Shown here one piece after another: positions 26,653 through 36,285 of a DNA stretch of 64,000 nucleotides. The translations under genes and the position numbers were made by a program. The DNA is from Mucilaginibacter sp. PAMC 26640 (GTDB lineage: Bacteria > Bacteroidota > Bacteroidia > Sphingobacteriales > Sphingobacteriaceae). Numbering within the stretch: the stretch's first letter is position 1; the number at the start of each line of letters is the position of its first letter. The stretch spans positions 1,240,001 to 1,304,000 of the forward strand of contig CP014773.1 in NCBI GenBank assembly GCA_001596135.1. The letters are read 5' to 3'. The notes beneath the pieces were generated by a model that was not told the DNA's origin, did no database searches, and saw only the letters and a list, made by a program, of their open reading frames with translations.

Positions 26653-26987
26653 GCCCCCCTGCGCCCTCAAGGGGAAGCAAAACTTTATATATCCCAAAAT
26701 CATTGTGCTGTTTTGAATTACAGTAATACATTTAGTTGCTCGTCTGGCGCGGAATGGTTAGTAACCTTATACATTGCCTAAATCCTTCGGATTGGTCAAA
26801 TCTAAAAAGCTGACCAATCTTGTTTCCGCTTTTTCACCGACTCCAATCTGCCGTTTACCGATATAAATCCGCCGTACATCTATTAGGCCGGATCTGGCTG
26901 TAACGTTTCTCGTTTGAGGTCGTCATATGGGTGTATTTAATAAATAGCGAAAACATAATAACACTCATAATCAAAATATTAATCATC
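26653..26987. other. Gap with a hairpin, before the GIN-domain gene
   Basis: This 335-nt gap starts with a C/G-rich fragment (CCCCCCTGCGCCCTCAAGGGG) that resembles dispersed Bacteroidota repeat debris. A 9-bp inverted repeat, GATTGGTCA (26790-26798) and TGACCAATC (26811-26819), could form a hairpin. I see no gene in it apart from in-frame TTG/ATG extensions of the next ORF that I do not believe. Confidence 0.4.
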
Positions 26988-27593
26988 ATGAAAACTCAAA
27001 TATTCACCATCGCCACCATCTTCACTTTAGCCTTAGGTACAGTAAGCAGCACCTTCGCCGGCACCAATGATAAAGCCAAAGAAGAAGTAACCACTTTAAA
27101 CAATGTAAGCCAGATCAGCAGGATCGAGATCCGCGGTAATGTGCAGTTGTTCGTTTCAGACGGCAGCGCCGACCAGGTAAAGGTTTACAATAAATTCTAT
27201 GCAGAAAATGCAGTAGTAAAAAGCGATAACGGCACATTGAGCATTGCCTCATACGACGCCAGAACTTTAGTAGTTTGGGTAACCGCTGCCGACCTGCGCA
27301 CCATCAACGCATACGATAATGCAGAAGTTAAATCTTTCGGTAACCTGTCAAAGATCGATCTGGATGTTAACCTGTATAACAATGCATCAGCCAAACTCAA
27401 CCTGGATGCCTACAAAGCCAGCATTACGGTAAACGACCGGGCTAAAGCCGATGTAAGCGGTACCGTAACCGAGTATAGCGTAACCCGCGACCAGTCGGCC
27501 AGTGTTAACGCCAGCACCTTAGCTGCTACTAACAAAACCGAAAAGGTGACCAACAAATTCACTCCGGCTAAAAACGAAGTAGCCACGCTGTAA
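26988..27593 (+). CDS. Secreted GIN-domain (DUF2807-type) protein
   Basis: The 201-residue protein begins MKTQIFTIATIFTLALGTVSS, a signal peptide, and continues with the GIN-domain beta-helix: ISRIEIRGNVQLFVSDG, LRTINAYDNAEVKSFGNLS and LDVNLYNNASAKLNLDAYKA. These putative head-GIN domains are extracytoplasmic and of unknown function. The frame extends upstream to 26931, but the extra residues precede the signal peptide, so I start at 26988. A terminator follows. Confidence 0.85.
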   Translation: MKTQIFTIATIFTLALGTVSSTFAGTNDKAKEEVTTLNNVSQISRIEIRGNVQLFVSDGSADQVKVYNKFYAENAVVKSDNGTLSIASYDARTLVVWVTAADLRTINAYDNAEVKSFGNLSKIDLDVNLYNNASAKLNLDAYKASITVNDRAKADVSGTVTEYSVTRDQSASVNASTLAATNKTEKVTNKFTPAKNEVATL

Positions 27594-27633
27594 GCATTTA
27601 CTTTTGCAAAAGTTCAACATATAGTTCACCAGG

Positions 27634-27660
27634 AGCCATCGCGTAAGCGGTGGCTTTTTT
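27634..27660 (+). terminator. Rho-independent terminator after the GIN-domain gene
   Basis: AGCCATCGC (27634-27642) and GCGGTGGCT (27647-27655) form a 9-bp stem with one G-T pair and a GTAA loop, followed by six T residues. Confidence 0.8.
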
Positions 27661-27691
27661 GGTTTTAAATCCTGGAATGCGCTGACCAACT

Positions 27692-28404
27692 TGCTACTGA
27701 GGCACGAAGCATCTGTTAACCGGTAGACATCACGCACAATGCAGGGCGTTTAACAGATCCTTCCTTCGTCAGGATGACAATTGGGAAAAAAACAACCTTG
27801 TCATGCTGAGGCACGAAGCATCTGTTAACCGATAGGCATCACGCACAATGCAGGGCGTTTAACAGATCCTTCCTTCGTCAGGATGACAATTGGGAAAAAA
27901 ACAACCTTGTCATGCTGAGGCACGAAGCATCTGTTAACCGATAGGCATCACGCACAATGCAGGGCGTTTAACAGATCCTTCCTTCGTCAGGATGACAATT
28001 GGGAAAAGAACAACGTTGTCATGCTGAGGAACGAAGCATCTGTTAACCGATAGGGATCGCGCACAATGCGGGGCGTTTAGTAGATCCTTCCTTCGTCAGG
28101 ATGACAATTGGGAAAAAAACAACCTTGTCATGCTGAGGCACGAAGCATCTGTTAACCGATAGGCATCACGCACAATGCAGGGCGTTTAACAGATCCTTCC
28201 TTTGTCAGGATGACAATTGGGAAAAAAACAACCTTGTCATGCTGAGGTACGAAGCATCTGTTAACCGATAGGCAAACTAAGCATGGCGTTTAACGGATTC
28301 TTCCTTGCTGAAGCAACCTTGTCATGCTGAGGCACGAAGCATCTGTTAACCGATAGGCAAACGTAAGCATGGCGTTTAACAGATTCTTCCTTCGTCAGAA
28401 TGAC
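27692..28404. repeat. Tandem array of 109-bp palindromic units
   Basis: Seven copies begin at about 27692, 27801, 27910, 28019, 28128, 28237 and 28322. The first five intervals are exactly 109 bp; copy six is shortened to 85 bp and copy seven is cut off. In copy two, arms 27798-27828 and 27859-27889 are 31-nt inverted repeats matching at 26 positions, starting TTGTCATGCTGAGGCACGAA; a 17-nt A-rich spacer joins units. Copies two and three are almost identical, copy four is most diverged. There is no open frame across it. A related single copy lies at 34081-34180. Confidence 0.9.
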
Positions 28405-28622
28405 AATTGGTGACTCTTGGGTAGTAATCGTAAGGTTTACCAGCTTTCGCTTTAAGAAGACCCCCAGTTGCTGCCGCTCCCCCCCCGGCATGACAATTGG
28501 TTTTCCATTGTCAATTGACCGATCTCACAGGAGATAACGGGCAAGATGTAACTGTTTGTTAACAACCTTTTTTTGGCTTTCTCCGCAAATACCCTCAACT
28601 TCGCAATCCTGAAATTGAATGT
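28405..28622. other. Spacer after the repeat array, before tex
   Basis: A remnant of the repeat end (CATGACAATTGG) recurs near 28489-28500, followed by ATTGTCAATTG, so the array once reached further. The rest is a C-rich run and the upstream region of tex. I see no gene. Confidence 0.4.
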
Positions 28623-30923
28623 ATGATCAATCATGATATTAAAATAGCACAGGAACTTGCTGTAAGCTCCAAACAAGTTACTGCCACTATAGCCCTTTTG
28701 GATGAGGGTGCAACTGTGCCTTTTATCTCCCGCTACCGCAAAGAGGTTACCGGCAGTTTAGATGAGGTGCAGGTAGCCGCCATCCGCGACCGCGTGCAGC
28801 AACTGCGCGAACTGGATAAACGCCGCGAGGCTATCCTTAAATCGCTCACTGATATGGCTAAGCTTACACCGGAATTGACGGCGCAGATCAATGCAGCAGA
28901 AACCATGGTGCAGCTGGAAGACATTTATTTGCCTTACCGCCCCAAACGCAAAACCCGTGCAACCGCCGCCCGCGAAAAAGGCCTGCAGCCTTTGGCGGAT
29001 GTATTGCTGGAACAAAAGAATTTGGATCCCGAACTGGAGGCAGGCAAATATATTGATGCCGAAAAGGGCGTTGCCAGTATGGAGGAAGCTTTAGCCGGAG
29101 CCCGCGATATCATAGCAGAACATATATCTGAACATGCCGAAACCCGCGCAAAAATGCGCCAGCTGTTTACCGAAAAAGGCACTTTTCAATCAAAAGTGGC
29201 GGATGGTAAAGAAGTGGAAGGCATCAAATACAAAGATTATTTCGACTGGACCGAGCCGGTTAAATCAGCCCCCTCTCACCGCATCCTGGCCATGCGCCGG
29301 GGTGAAAAAGAAGAGATCCTGTGGCTGGATATTAAACCAACCGAAGAAGATGCATTGCACCTGCTGGAAAGTGAATTTATAAAAGGGCGTGGTGCTGCCT
29401 CATCACAGGTGCAGCTGGCTATTGGTGATGGCTATAAGCGCCTGCTTAAGCCCTCTATGGAAACAGAGATTCGCCTGCTCACAAAAAAGAAGGCCGACGA
29501 AGAAGCGATCCGTGTATTTGCGGAGAATGCCCGCCAGTTATTATTAGGTGCACCGCTCGGTCAGAAACGTATTATGGCAATAGATCCGGGATTCCGTACA
29601 GGATGTAAGCTGGTTGTTTTAGACGAACAGGGGCAGTTATTGGAAAATACGGCCATTTACCCACATACTGGTGCGGGCCAGGCAAAGGAAGCAGAGAAAA
29701 CTGTTCAGCATTTATTTGAAAGATATAAAATTGAGGCCATTGCCATTGGCAACGGCACCGCCGGCCGCGAAACAGAGGTTTTTGTAAAAAACCTTAACCT
29801 CCCGGGGGCAGTCATCGTCATGGTGAACGAAAGCGGTGCTTCTATCTATTCGGCATCGGATGTGGCTAGAGAGGAGTTTCCGGATAAGGATATTACGGTA
29901 AGAGGCGCTGTTTCTATCGGCCGGCGACTGATGGATCCGCTTGCCGAATTGGTAAAGATCGATCCAAAATCTATCGGGGTGGGCCAGTACCAGCACGATG
30001 TGGACCAGAACAAATTGCAAACCTCGCTGGATGATACCGTTGTAAGCGCGGTAAATGCGGTAGGTGTAGAATTAAATACGGCATCCAAACAGATCCTGGC
30101 TTATGTATCGGGCCTTGGCCCGCAACTGGCGCAGAACATTGTGGAATACCGAAACGCCAATGGTGCTTTTAAACGCCGCGACCAACTGAAGAAAGTGGCC
30201 CGTTTAGGCGATAAAGCTTATGAGCAGGCGGCAGGTTTCCTGCGCATCCGCGGAGCGGAAAACCCTTTGGATACCAGCGCAGTTCACCCGGAGCGCTATG
30301 CTTTGGTGGAGCAAATGGCCAAAGACATCAATTGCAAAGTACTGGACCTGATGCGTGATGAGAAACTGCGGAAATCTATCCCGCTGCAAAAATATATTTC
30401 AGACACGGTTGGATTACCGACTTTGAATGATATAATGGCCGAACTGGCCAAACCCGGGCGCGACCCGCGTGAGCAATTTGAAGCATTCAGTTTTACCGAA
30501 GGCGTAAACGCCATCGGCGACCTTAAGGTTGGGATGAAACTGCCGGGCATTGTAACCAATATTACCAACTTTGGAGCCTTTGTTGATATAGGTGTACACC
30601 AGGACGGGTTGGTACATTTGAGCCAGATCACCAATCGTTATATTAAGGACCCTAACGAAGTTTTAAAAGTACACCAAAAAGTAGAGGTAACCGTAACTGA
30701 GGTAGATGCTAACCGCAAGCGCATTTCATTATCTATGAAAGAAAACGAAAAACGCGAAGCGCCTGTGGCTAAAAAAACCGCAGGATCGTTTTCAAGTAAC
30801 CCTGCCGGAACTAAAACCAAGCCCGCTCAAAAGCCAATTGCCCAACGCCCCGCAAAATCACAGGCCGAACCGGAAATGGATATGATGAGCAAACTGGCTG
30901 CATTGAAGAATAAATTTAAGTAA
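28623..30923 (+). CDS. tex: Tex-family S1 RNA-binding protein
   Basis: The 766-residue protein has the Tex order: N-terminal helical domain, YqgF/RNase H-like fold (about 315-450, IMAIDPGFRTGCKLVVLDEQ), helix-hairpin-helix repeats (about 485-560) and an S1 domain (about 635-705, GMKLPGIVTNITNFGAFVDI). Tex is a cytoplasmic nucleic-acid-binding protein linked to transcription and stress. A 55-residue Lys/Ala/Pro-rich tail follows the S1 domain. Confidence 0.95.
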   Translation: MINHDIKIAQELAVSSKQVTATIALLDEGATVPFISRYRKEVTGSLDEVQVAAIRDRVQQLRELDKRREAILKSLTDMAKLTPELTAQINAAETMVQLEDIYLPYRPKRKTRATAAREKGLQPLADVLLEQKNLDPELEAGKYIDAEKGVASMEEALAGARDIIAEHISEHAETRAKMRQLFTEKGTFQSKVADGKEVEGIKYKDYFDWTEPVKSAPSHRILAMRRGEKEEILWLDIKPTEEDALHLLESEFIKGRGAASSQVQLAIGDGYKRLLKPSMETEIRLLTKKKADEEAIRVFAENARQLLLGAPLGQKRIMAIDPGFRTGCKLVVLDEQGQLLENTAIYPHTGAGQAKEAEKTVQHLFERYKIEAIAIGNGTAGRETEVFVKNLNLPGAVIVMVNESGASIYSASDVAREEFPDKDITVRGAVSIGRRLMDPLAELVKIDPKSIGVGQYQHDVDQNKLQTSLDDTVVSAVNAVGVELNTASKQILAYVSGLGPQLAQNIVEYRNANGAFKRRDQLKKVARLGDKAYEQAAGFLRIRGAENPLDTSAVHPERYALVEQMAKDINCKVLDLMRDEKLRKSIPLQKYISDTVGLPTLNDIMAELAKPGRDPREQFEAFSFTEGVNAIGDLKVGMKLPGIVTNITNFGAFVDIGVHQDGLVHLSQITNRYIKDPNEVLKVHQKVEVTVTEVDANRKRISLSMKENEKREAPVAKKTAGSFSSNPAGTKTKPAQKPIAQRPAKSQAEPEMDMMSKLAALKNKFK

Positions 30924-30961
30924 AGCATGCCGGCAAAGAGGTAATTGATTATAGGTTTAGT

Positions 30962-31810
30962 TCACTGCTTTACCAGTTCCGGCGGCAGCTGACTGATGGG
31001 CTGAATCTTTATCTGCCGGTAAAAGATCTCGGCCCCTTCCGATTGGATCTGGATCTTGCCTTTTGTTAGGGGCAGCATTTTGCCATTTTCAGGTTGTTTA
31101 AGGTGGTAAAGTACCATCATCACCTTATCATTGATCACGTGGATACTGGTATCGCCGCTGCAATACAGGTCCAGCGTGTTCCACTCGCCAGTGGGGGTTT
31201 CAGCATTGCCACACTTTGTGCAATGCCTTCCGGCTTTGCCACCCTCGGCAAAGGTTGTCAGTATACCACCTACGTTGTAAACATATTCTTTACCGTAGCG
31301 CACTATCACGGGGATTTCGGCAGTTGCGCCAGCTACGCCCCAATAATCACCGCAGTTACCTTCTTCTACCTGGAACTCCTGCGAGCGCATCCATGCGCCA
31401 TAGTCGGCACCGTGTTTGCCGGTTGCGTGGTACAATACGCCGCTATCCATCTTCTGGCCTTTCTTTTGCCCCCAGGATAGTTTGCCCCATTTAAATTCCA
31501 GCTGCAGGTGGTAATTCTGATATTCCTTTTTGGTGGAGATGCCGCCCCAGTTTTCGCCCGAGATGCGGATGGCACGTTCGCCGTCTTCTTTCACAATCGT
31601 AAAAACGCCTTTAGGGTCGTTGTTCAAACCGATAGGCACATTGTTTACCGGCTTTCCTTTATCGTCCAGATCTGGACCAATATAGGTATCCCAACCAGTG
31701 AGGTCTTTCCCGTTAAAAAGCTTTTCCCATTTGTCAGTTGCTTCCTTTTGGGTAAAAGCAAGAATACCTGCACAAAGCACTAGTAGAAGCAGCAATTTAG
31801 CGGTTTTCAT
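30962..31810 (-). CDS. DUF1080 (3-keto-disaccharide hydrolase-like) secreted protein
   Basis: The 282-residue protein has a signal peptide (MKTAKLLLLLVLCAGILAF) and a single DUF1080/LamG-like jelly-roll (WEKLFNGKDLTGWDTYIG, SGVLYHATGKHGADYGAWM, SQEFQVEEGNCGDYWG). The family includes 3-keto-glycoside hydrolases acting on oxidised sugars outside the cytoplasm. The frame opens further upstream, but the ATG at 31810 gives the proper signal peptide. It stands alone. Confidence 0.88.
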   Translation of the reverse strand: MKTAKLLLLLVLCAGILAFTQKEATDKWEKLFNGKDLTGWDTYIGPDLDDKGKPVNNVPIGLNNDPKGVFTIVKEDGERAIRISGENWGGISTKKEYQNYHLQLEFKWGKLSWGQKKGQKMDSGVLYHATGKHGADYGAWMRSQEFQVEEGNCGDYWGVAGATAEIPVIVRYGKEYVYNVGGILTTFAEGGKAGRHCTKCGNAETPTGEWNTLDLYCSGDTSIHVINDKVMMVLYHLKQPENGKMLPLTKGKIQIQSEGAEIFYRQIKIQPISQLPPELVKQ

Positions 31811-31891
31811 AATAAGGCGATTAACCATATAAATATATTAAATATCTGTTAGAAATTAGCTGTTTAACCCTTTCCTGATAGTAGAAAAGAA

Positions 31892-31899
31892 TAAATTTG
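31892..31899 (+). promoter_or_regulatory. -7 box (TAAATTTG) for the SGNH hydrolase gene
   Basis: TAAATTTG lies 25 nt before the ATG at 31925 and matches TAnnTTTG. Confidence 0.4.
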
Positions 31900-31924
31900 C
31901 TGGAATTACATCAACCCATCTGCT

Positions 31925-32662
31925 ATGAAATTCACCCTGCTGATACCAGCCCTCCTATTAACCGCATCCTCTTTTGCCCAACAGTCTAAAACGGATATGG
32001 TAAAACCCGCGCCGAGCGTAGCCGCAAAGGAGGATTTTGCAGATGATTGGGCCGATCTGCGCCATTATGCAGCAGAAAATTCGGTTTTGCCTACCCCGGC
32101 GCGAGATGAGCACAGAGTGGTGTTTTTAGGCAGTTCTATTTTTGAGCGTTGGAAAGTGCTGGTACCCGAATATTTTAACAATAAAAACTATATAGACAGG
32201 GGGGTAAGCGGGCAGATCTCACCGCAACTCTTGCTGCGTTTCAGGCAGGATGTGATCGGTCTTAAACCAAAAGCGGTAATTATTTTGGCGGGAAGTAATG
32301 ATATTGCCGGCACAACCGGCCATGTTACCAATGAAAGAATTATGGATAACATCCGGTCGATGACGGAACTGGCCCAGGTTAACCACATTAAAGTGATCCT
32401 GTGTGCATATTTGCCGGTATTTGATTACCCCTGGCGCAGGGGCCTTGAACCTGCCGGGAAGATCATTGCACTTAATAAGCTTATTAAAACCTATGCCACC
32501 GCAAATAACCTCACACTGCTGGATTATTTTACCCCGCTTGTTGATAGCCAAACTAACGGCCAAAAAGCGGAGCTGACACTAGATGGCGTACACCCCAATG
32601 TAGCAGGCTATAAAATTATGGCGACGGTAACGGATGCTGCGATCAAAAAGGCATTGAGATAG
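31925..32662 (+). CDS. Secreted SGNH/GDSL-type hydrolase
   Basis: The 245-residue protein has a signal peptide (MKFTLLIPALLLTASSFA). SGNH blocks appear in order: VVFLGSSIFERW (block I, with GSS instead of GDS), DRGVSGQ (block II), LAGSNDIAG (block III) and DGVHPNVAGY (block V, Asp and His). Such enzymes are esterases or acetylhydrolases, often acting on carbohydrate esters. Serine remains at the expected place in block I. Confidence 0.88.
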   Translation: MKFTLLIPALLLTASSFAQQSKTDMVKPAPSVAAKEDFADDWADLRHYAAENSVLPTPARDEHRVVFLGSSIFERWKVLVPEYFNNKNYIDRGVSGQISPQLLLRFRQDVIGLKPKAVIILAGSNDIAGTTGHVTNERIMDNIRSMTELAQVNHIKVILCAYLPVFDYPWRRGLEPAGKIIALNKLIKTYATANNLTLLDYFTPLVDSQTNGQKAELTLDGVHPNVAGYKIMATVTDAAIKKALR

Positions 32663-32865
32663 CACCCGCGTTGAAAATTTTTTTTTCGCACGGGGCATGA
32701 TATGGCTCAGGTTTCTTTATCCGGCTGTAAAGCCCTATCTTGATCTTATTAAATAATTAGACCGTTTGGCATACTAGAGATCGATCGTTTTGCCTGGTTT
32801 TGCCATATATCGGCGTAATAGCGCACACAAAAAGCATATTCCGCTGTACATCTTTACTATATGCT

Positions 32866-32873
32866 TATCTTTG
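32866..32873 (+). promoter_or_regulatory. -7 box (TATCTTTG) for hflX
   Basis: TATCTTTG lies 15 nt before the ATG at 32889. It matches TAnnTTTG and argues for the short N terminus of HflX. Confidence 0.5.
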
Positions 32874-32888
32874 CATGTTAATTTATTT

Positions 32889-34073
32889 ATGAAGCAAAAA
32901 TTTTATGATACTGCTGTGAAGCAGGAGAAGGTAGTGCTGGTAGGTGTGATCACCCCCAATGAAACCGAAGCACGGGAAAAAGAGTATTTGGAAGAACTTG
33001 AATTTTTGGTTGCCACCGCCGGCGGCCTCACTGTGCATACTTTTACCCAAAAATTACAGCGCCCGGAGCGTGCCACTTTTGTGGGTACCGGTAAACTGGA
33101 AGAAATTAAAGAATATGTTACCGCTGAGGAGATAGATATTGTTGTTTTCGACGACGAGCTAACGCCTTCGCAATTGCGCAACATTGAGCGGGAATTGCAG
33201 GTGAAGGTTTTAGACCGAAGTAACCTTATCCTGGATATTTTTGCCGGGCGGGCACAAACCGCACAGGCCAAAACACAGGTGGAGCTGGCACAATTACAAT
33301 ACCTGTTGCCACGCCTAACCCGTTTGTGGACTCACTTAGAACGCCAGAAGGGTGGTATCGGGATGCGCGGACCCGGTGAATCGCAAATAGAAACCGACAG
33401 GCGTTTGATCTTGAATAAGATCTCGTTATTAAAAGAACGCCTTAAGCTGATCGACCGGCAGAATGAAACGCAGCGCAAGAACCGCCAGCAGCTGATCCGT
33501 GTGGCATTGGTTGGATATACCAACGTGGGTAAATCAACCATCATGAACATGCTCGCCAAATCTGACGTATTTGCCGAGAACAAGCTGTTTGCTACGCTGG
33601 ATACTACCGTGCGCAAAGTGGTGATAGAAAATGTTCCCTTCCTGCTATCGGATACGGTTGGATTTATCCGCAAATTGCCTCACCATTTGGTAGAGTGTTT
33701 TAAATCTACCCTGGACGAAGTACGTGAAGCTGACATTTTGATCCACGTGGTGGATGTGTCGCACCCAACTTTCGAAGATCAGATCCGTACGGTTAATGAA
33801 ACGCTGAAAGAACTAAAGGTGGTTGATAAAAAAACCATCACCGTTTTTAATAAGATAGATGCCTTTAACCCGGCAGATCATAACATCGATATTAAAGAAA
33901 CGCCATTGACCATGGACGACTTTAACCACAGCTGGATGGCGAAAAATAATGCACCGGCAATATTTATTTCTGCTACAGAAAAAGAGAATGTAGAGGAATT
34001 TAAAACCATGCTGTACGATGCCGTGAAAACTATCCATACCGAAAGGTACCCGTATGATAATTTACTCTATTAA
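32889..34073 (+). CDS. hflX: GTPase HflX
   Basis: The 394-residue protein has an N-terminal HflX domain, the GGIGMRGPGESQIETDRR motif, a G domain with GYTNVGKST (about residue 213-221) and DTVGFIRKLPH. HflX is a ribosome-associated GTPase that rescues stalled or heat-damaged ribosomes. The open frame extends 33 codons upstream through the promoter, so the ATG at 32889 is preferred. Confidence 0.95.
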   Translation: MKQKFYDTAVKQEKVVLVGVITPNETEAREKEYLEELEFLVATAGGLTVHTFTQKLQRPERATFVGTGKLEEIKEYVTAEEIDIVVFDDELTPSQLRNIERELQVKVLDRSNLILDIFAGRAQTAQAKTQVELAQLQYLLPRLTRLWTHLERQKGGIGMRGPGESQIETDRRLILNKISLLKERLKLIDRQNETQRKNRQQLIRVALVGYTNVGKSTIMNMLAKSDVFAENKLFATLDTTVRKVVIENVPFLLSDTVGFIRKLPHHLVECFKSTLDEVREADILIHVVDVSHPTFEDQIRTVNETLKELKVVDKKTITVFNKIDAFNPADHNIDIKETPLTMDDFNHSWMAKNNAPAIFISATEKENVEEFKTMLYDAVKTIHTERYPYDNLLY

Positions 34074-34080
34074 TTTCGGT

Positions 34081-34180
34081 TTGTCATGCTGACGAAGGAA
34101 GCATCTGTTGATGAACATGGCGATCCTATATACATGGCAGGATTGGCGCTTAACAGATCCTTCCTTCGTCAGGATGACAA
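34081..34180. repeat. Solitary long hairpin related to the 109-bp array
   Basis: Arms 34081-34109 and 34152-34180 are 29-nt inverted repeats with two mismatches, starting TTGTCATGCTGACGAAGGAA. The 42-nt loop differs from the array units. It sits between hflX and convergent pepT, where it may also act as a terminator. Confidence 0.8.
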
Positions 34181-34221
34181 ATTAAAAAGCGCGTACTAGG
34201 CCGCCAAACCGAAAGCTCCCT

Positions 34222-35487
34222 TTATAAGGCTGAAGGGCTATTCTCTTCCCAAATCATACACAAATGCAAAATGGTTTCCACGGCTTTTTGCATATCCTCC
34301 ACGCTTACCCATTCCTGTTTGCCATGAAAGGCATGTTCCCCGGCAAAAATGTTTGGGGTTGGCAGGCCCATGAACGATAGTCTTGAGCCATCGGTACCGC
34401 CGCGGATGCTGCACAGCCTGGCTTCCAGTCCAGCGCGGCGGATGGCTTGCATGCCGTAATCAACTATCTGCGGATGCTGTGCCAGCACATTTTTCATGTT
34501 GCGGTATTGTTGTTTCACCTCCAGTGTATACGTAGAATTTGGATAGGCATCCAAAACTTCCTCAGCGGTTTTCCTGATCACGTTGGCGTGACTCAGCAAT
34601 AATTCTTCTTCAAAATCCCGGATGATAAAATCAATCGTAGCTGTTTCTACATGCCCTGCCATATCTACCGGGTGCACAAAGCCCTGCATACCTTCGGTTG
34701 CTTCAGGCGATAATCCGGCGGGTAAAGCAGCAATGATCTGGCCGGCTATTTTGATGGCACTCTCCATTTTACCTTTGGCAAAGCCCGGGTGCGAGCTAAC
34801 ACCGTTGATCGTTAAACGTGCACCGTCTGCAGAAAATGTTTCATTCTCCATGTTGCCTGCGCTTTCACCATCTATAGTATAACAGGCAAAAGCGCCAATC
34901 TTTTCTATATCGGCCATATCCACACCCCGGCCAATTTCCTCATCGGGTGTAAATAATATTTTAACTGTACCGTGCTTTAGTTCGGTATGGGTCATCAACT
35001 GGTAACAGGCATCCATAATTTCGGCAACGCCGGCCTTGTTATCGGCCCCAAGCAAGGTACTTCCAGATGCGGTGATGATGGCATTACCGAGCTGATTTTG
35101 CAGGTCGGGGTGATCCGCCATCCGGAGTATTTGGGAACTATCGTCCGGCAAAACGATATCGGCACCATCATAATTCAAGTGCACCAGCGGCTTTACATCC
35201 TTTCCGCTGCAATCTGGCGCGGTATCCATATGTGAGCAAAAACAGATCACCGGCACCTGCATTTTATCAGAATTAGCAGGTATGGTAGCATACACATAAC
35301 CATGTTCATCCAGGTGAGCATCGGTTACGCCCATTTGCAACAATTCCTTAACCAGCAGTCGCCCCAGGTCCTTTTGCTTTTCGGTAGAAGGGCAGGTGAG
35401 CGAATTTGGGTCGGACTGCGTATCGATGGTTACATAACGCAAAAATCTTTCCGTTGCAGTGAAACTTAAACCTGTGTGAAAATCCAT
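34222..35487 (-). CDS. pepT: Peptidase T (M20 family tripeptidase)
   Basis: The 421-residue protein has the M20 zinc-site motifs FCSHMDTAPD, LGADNKAGVAE and PDEEIGRG, and a dimerisation domain with GVSSHPGFAKGKM. PepT releases the N-terminal residue from tripeptides in the cytoplasm. Length and motifs are normal. It is convergent with hflX. Confidence 0.95.
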   Translation of the reverse strand: MDFHTGLSFTATERFLRYVTIDTQSDPNSLTCPSTEKQKDLGRLLVKELLQMGVTDAHLDEHGYVYATIPANSDKMQVPVICFCSHMDTAPDCSGKDVKPLVHLNYDGADIVLPDDSSQILRMADHPDLQNQLGNAIITASGSTLLGADNKAGVAEIMDACYQLMTHTELKHGTVKILFTPDEEIGRGVDMADIEKIGAFACYTIDGESAGNMENETFSADGARLTINGVSSHPGFAKGKMESAIKIAGQIIAALPAGLSPEATEGMQGFVHPVDMAGHVETATIDFIIRDFEEELLLSHANVIRKTAEEVLDAYPNSTYTLEVKQQYRNMKNVLAQHPQIVDYGMQAIRRAGLEARLCSIRGGTDGSRLSFMGLPTPNIFAGEHAFHGKQEWVSVEDMQKAVETILHLCMIWEENSPSAL

Positions 35488-35564
35488 ATAAAGCCTATAT
35501 TAGTCAAAAATTTTGGTGAGGGTGTTTAGTGCGCAAAATTGGAAATAATCTTAACTTAATCACG

Positions 35565-36284
35565 TTGAAAAAGTACATATTATTGGTTGCCGTTACGATA
35601 ACATCGTTGGCAGCTAAAGCCCAGGGCGGGTACAATTATAATTCTTTTGGGTTTGGTATAGGCGTAAGCTATTTAAAGCCGCTTGCCGACTTAAAAAAGA
35701 ACTATAGTGATCTGGGTTATCATGCAGATTTTACATTTTACTACAACCCCTACATACCTGTTGCACTTGAATTTCAAACGGGTACGCTACGCGGCGGCGG
35801 CGACAATATTAGTGATGACCTGTATACCCGTAAATTTAACAACAAATACAAAGCTTTATTGCTGCATGTGGATTACCAGTTGGGGGATGCCTTAGATTAC
35901 GAGCGAAATGGTTTTTTTAATATCCTAAAGAATTTTTATGGGGGAATTGGTGCAGGCATAGTTTTTAACAATGTTACAACTAATCGCTACAGCCTTGTTG
36001 TACCCAATTATAAATTTCCGGGGGTAGATAAAAGTATGAGTTTTGCAGTGCCGCTGCGGGTGGGGTACGAATTTAAAGTTTTTGATTATTACGGAGTGCC
36101 TAAATTTGGCATCACGCTAGGTTATGAACACACCTTTACAATTGGCGAGGGCCTTGATGGCTATAATGACCCGACAGGACAGTTTAAAAATAATGCGGCC
36201 GACCAGTACCGCCAGGTAACTATTGGCCTGAAGTATAATTTTGGTTACGAGAATAGCTACGATAAATCGATTAAGGGAAATTAA
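35565..36284 (+). CDS. Outer-membrane beta-barrel protein
   Basis: The protein of about 239 residues starts, if TTG at 35565 is used, with a typical signal peptide (MKKYILLVAVTITSLAAKAQ). A GTG at 35529 is also in frame but would add 12 residues ahead of the signal peptide. The body has alternating aromatic strands (YNSFGFGIGVSYLKPLADL, VGYEFKVFDYYGVPKFGITLGY) and ends in a barrel-like strand. Function unknown; it may be co-transcribed with yjbR. Confidence 0.75.
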   Translation: MKKYILLVAVTITSLAAKAQGGYNYNSFGFGIGVSYLKPLADLKKNYSDLGYHADFTFYYNPYIPVALEFQTGTLRGGGDNISDDLYTRKFNNKYKALLLHVDYQLGDALDYERNGFFNILKNFYGGIGAGIVFNNVTTNRYSLVVPNYKFPGVDKSMSFAVPLRVGYEFKVFDYYGVPKFGITLGYEHTFTIGEGLDGYNDPTGQFKNNAADQYRQVTIGLKYNFGYENSYDKSIKGN

Positions 36285-36285
36285 T

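Noticed and set aside
27692-28404. CRISPR-like appearance of the tandem repeat array
   Set aside because: Units are long (109 bp), nearly identical throughout including the spacer, and there are no cas genes; CRISPR spacers would be unique.
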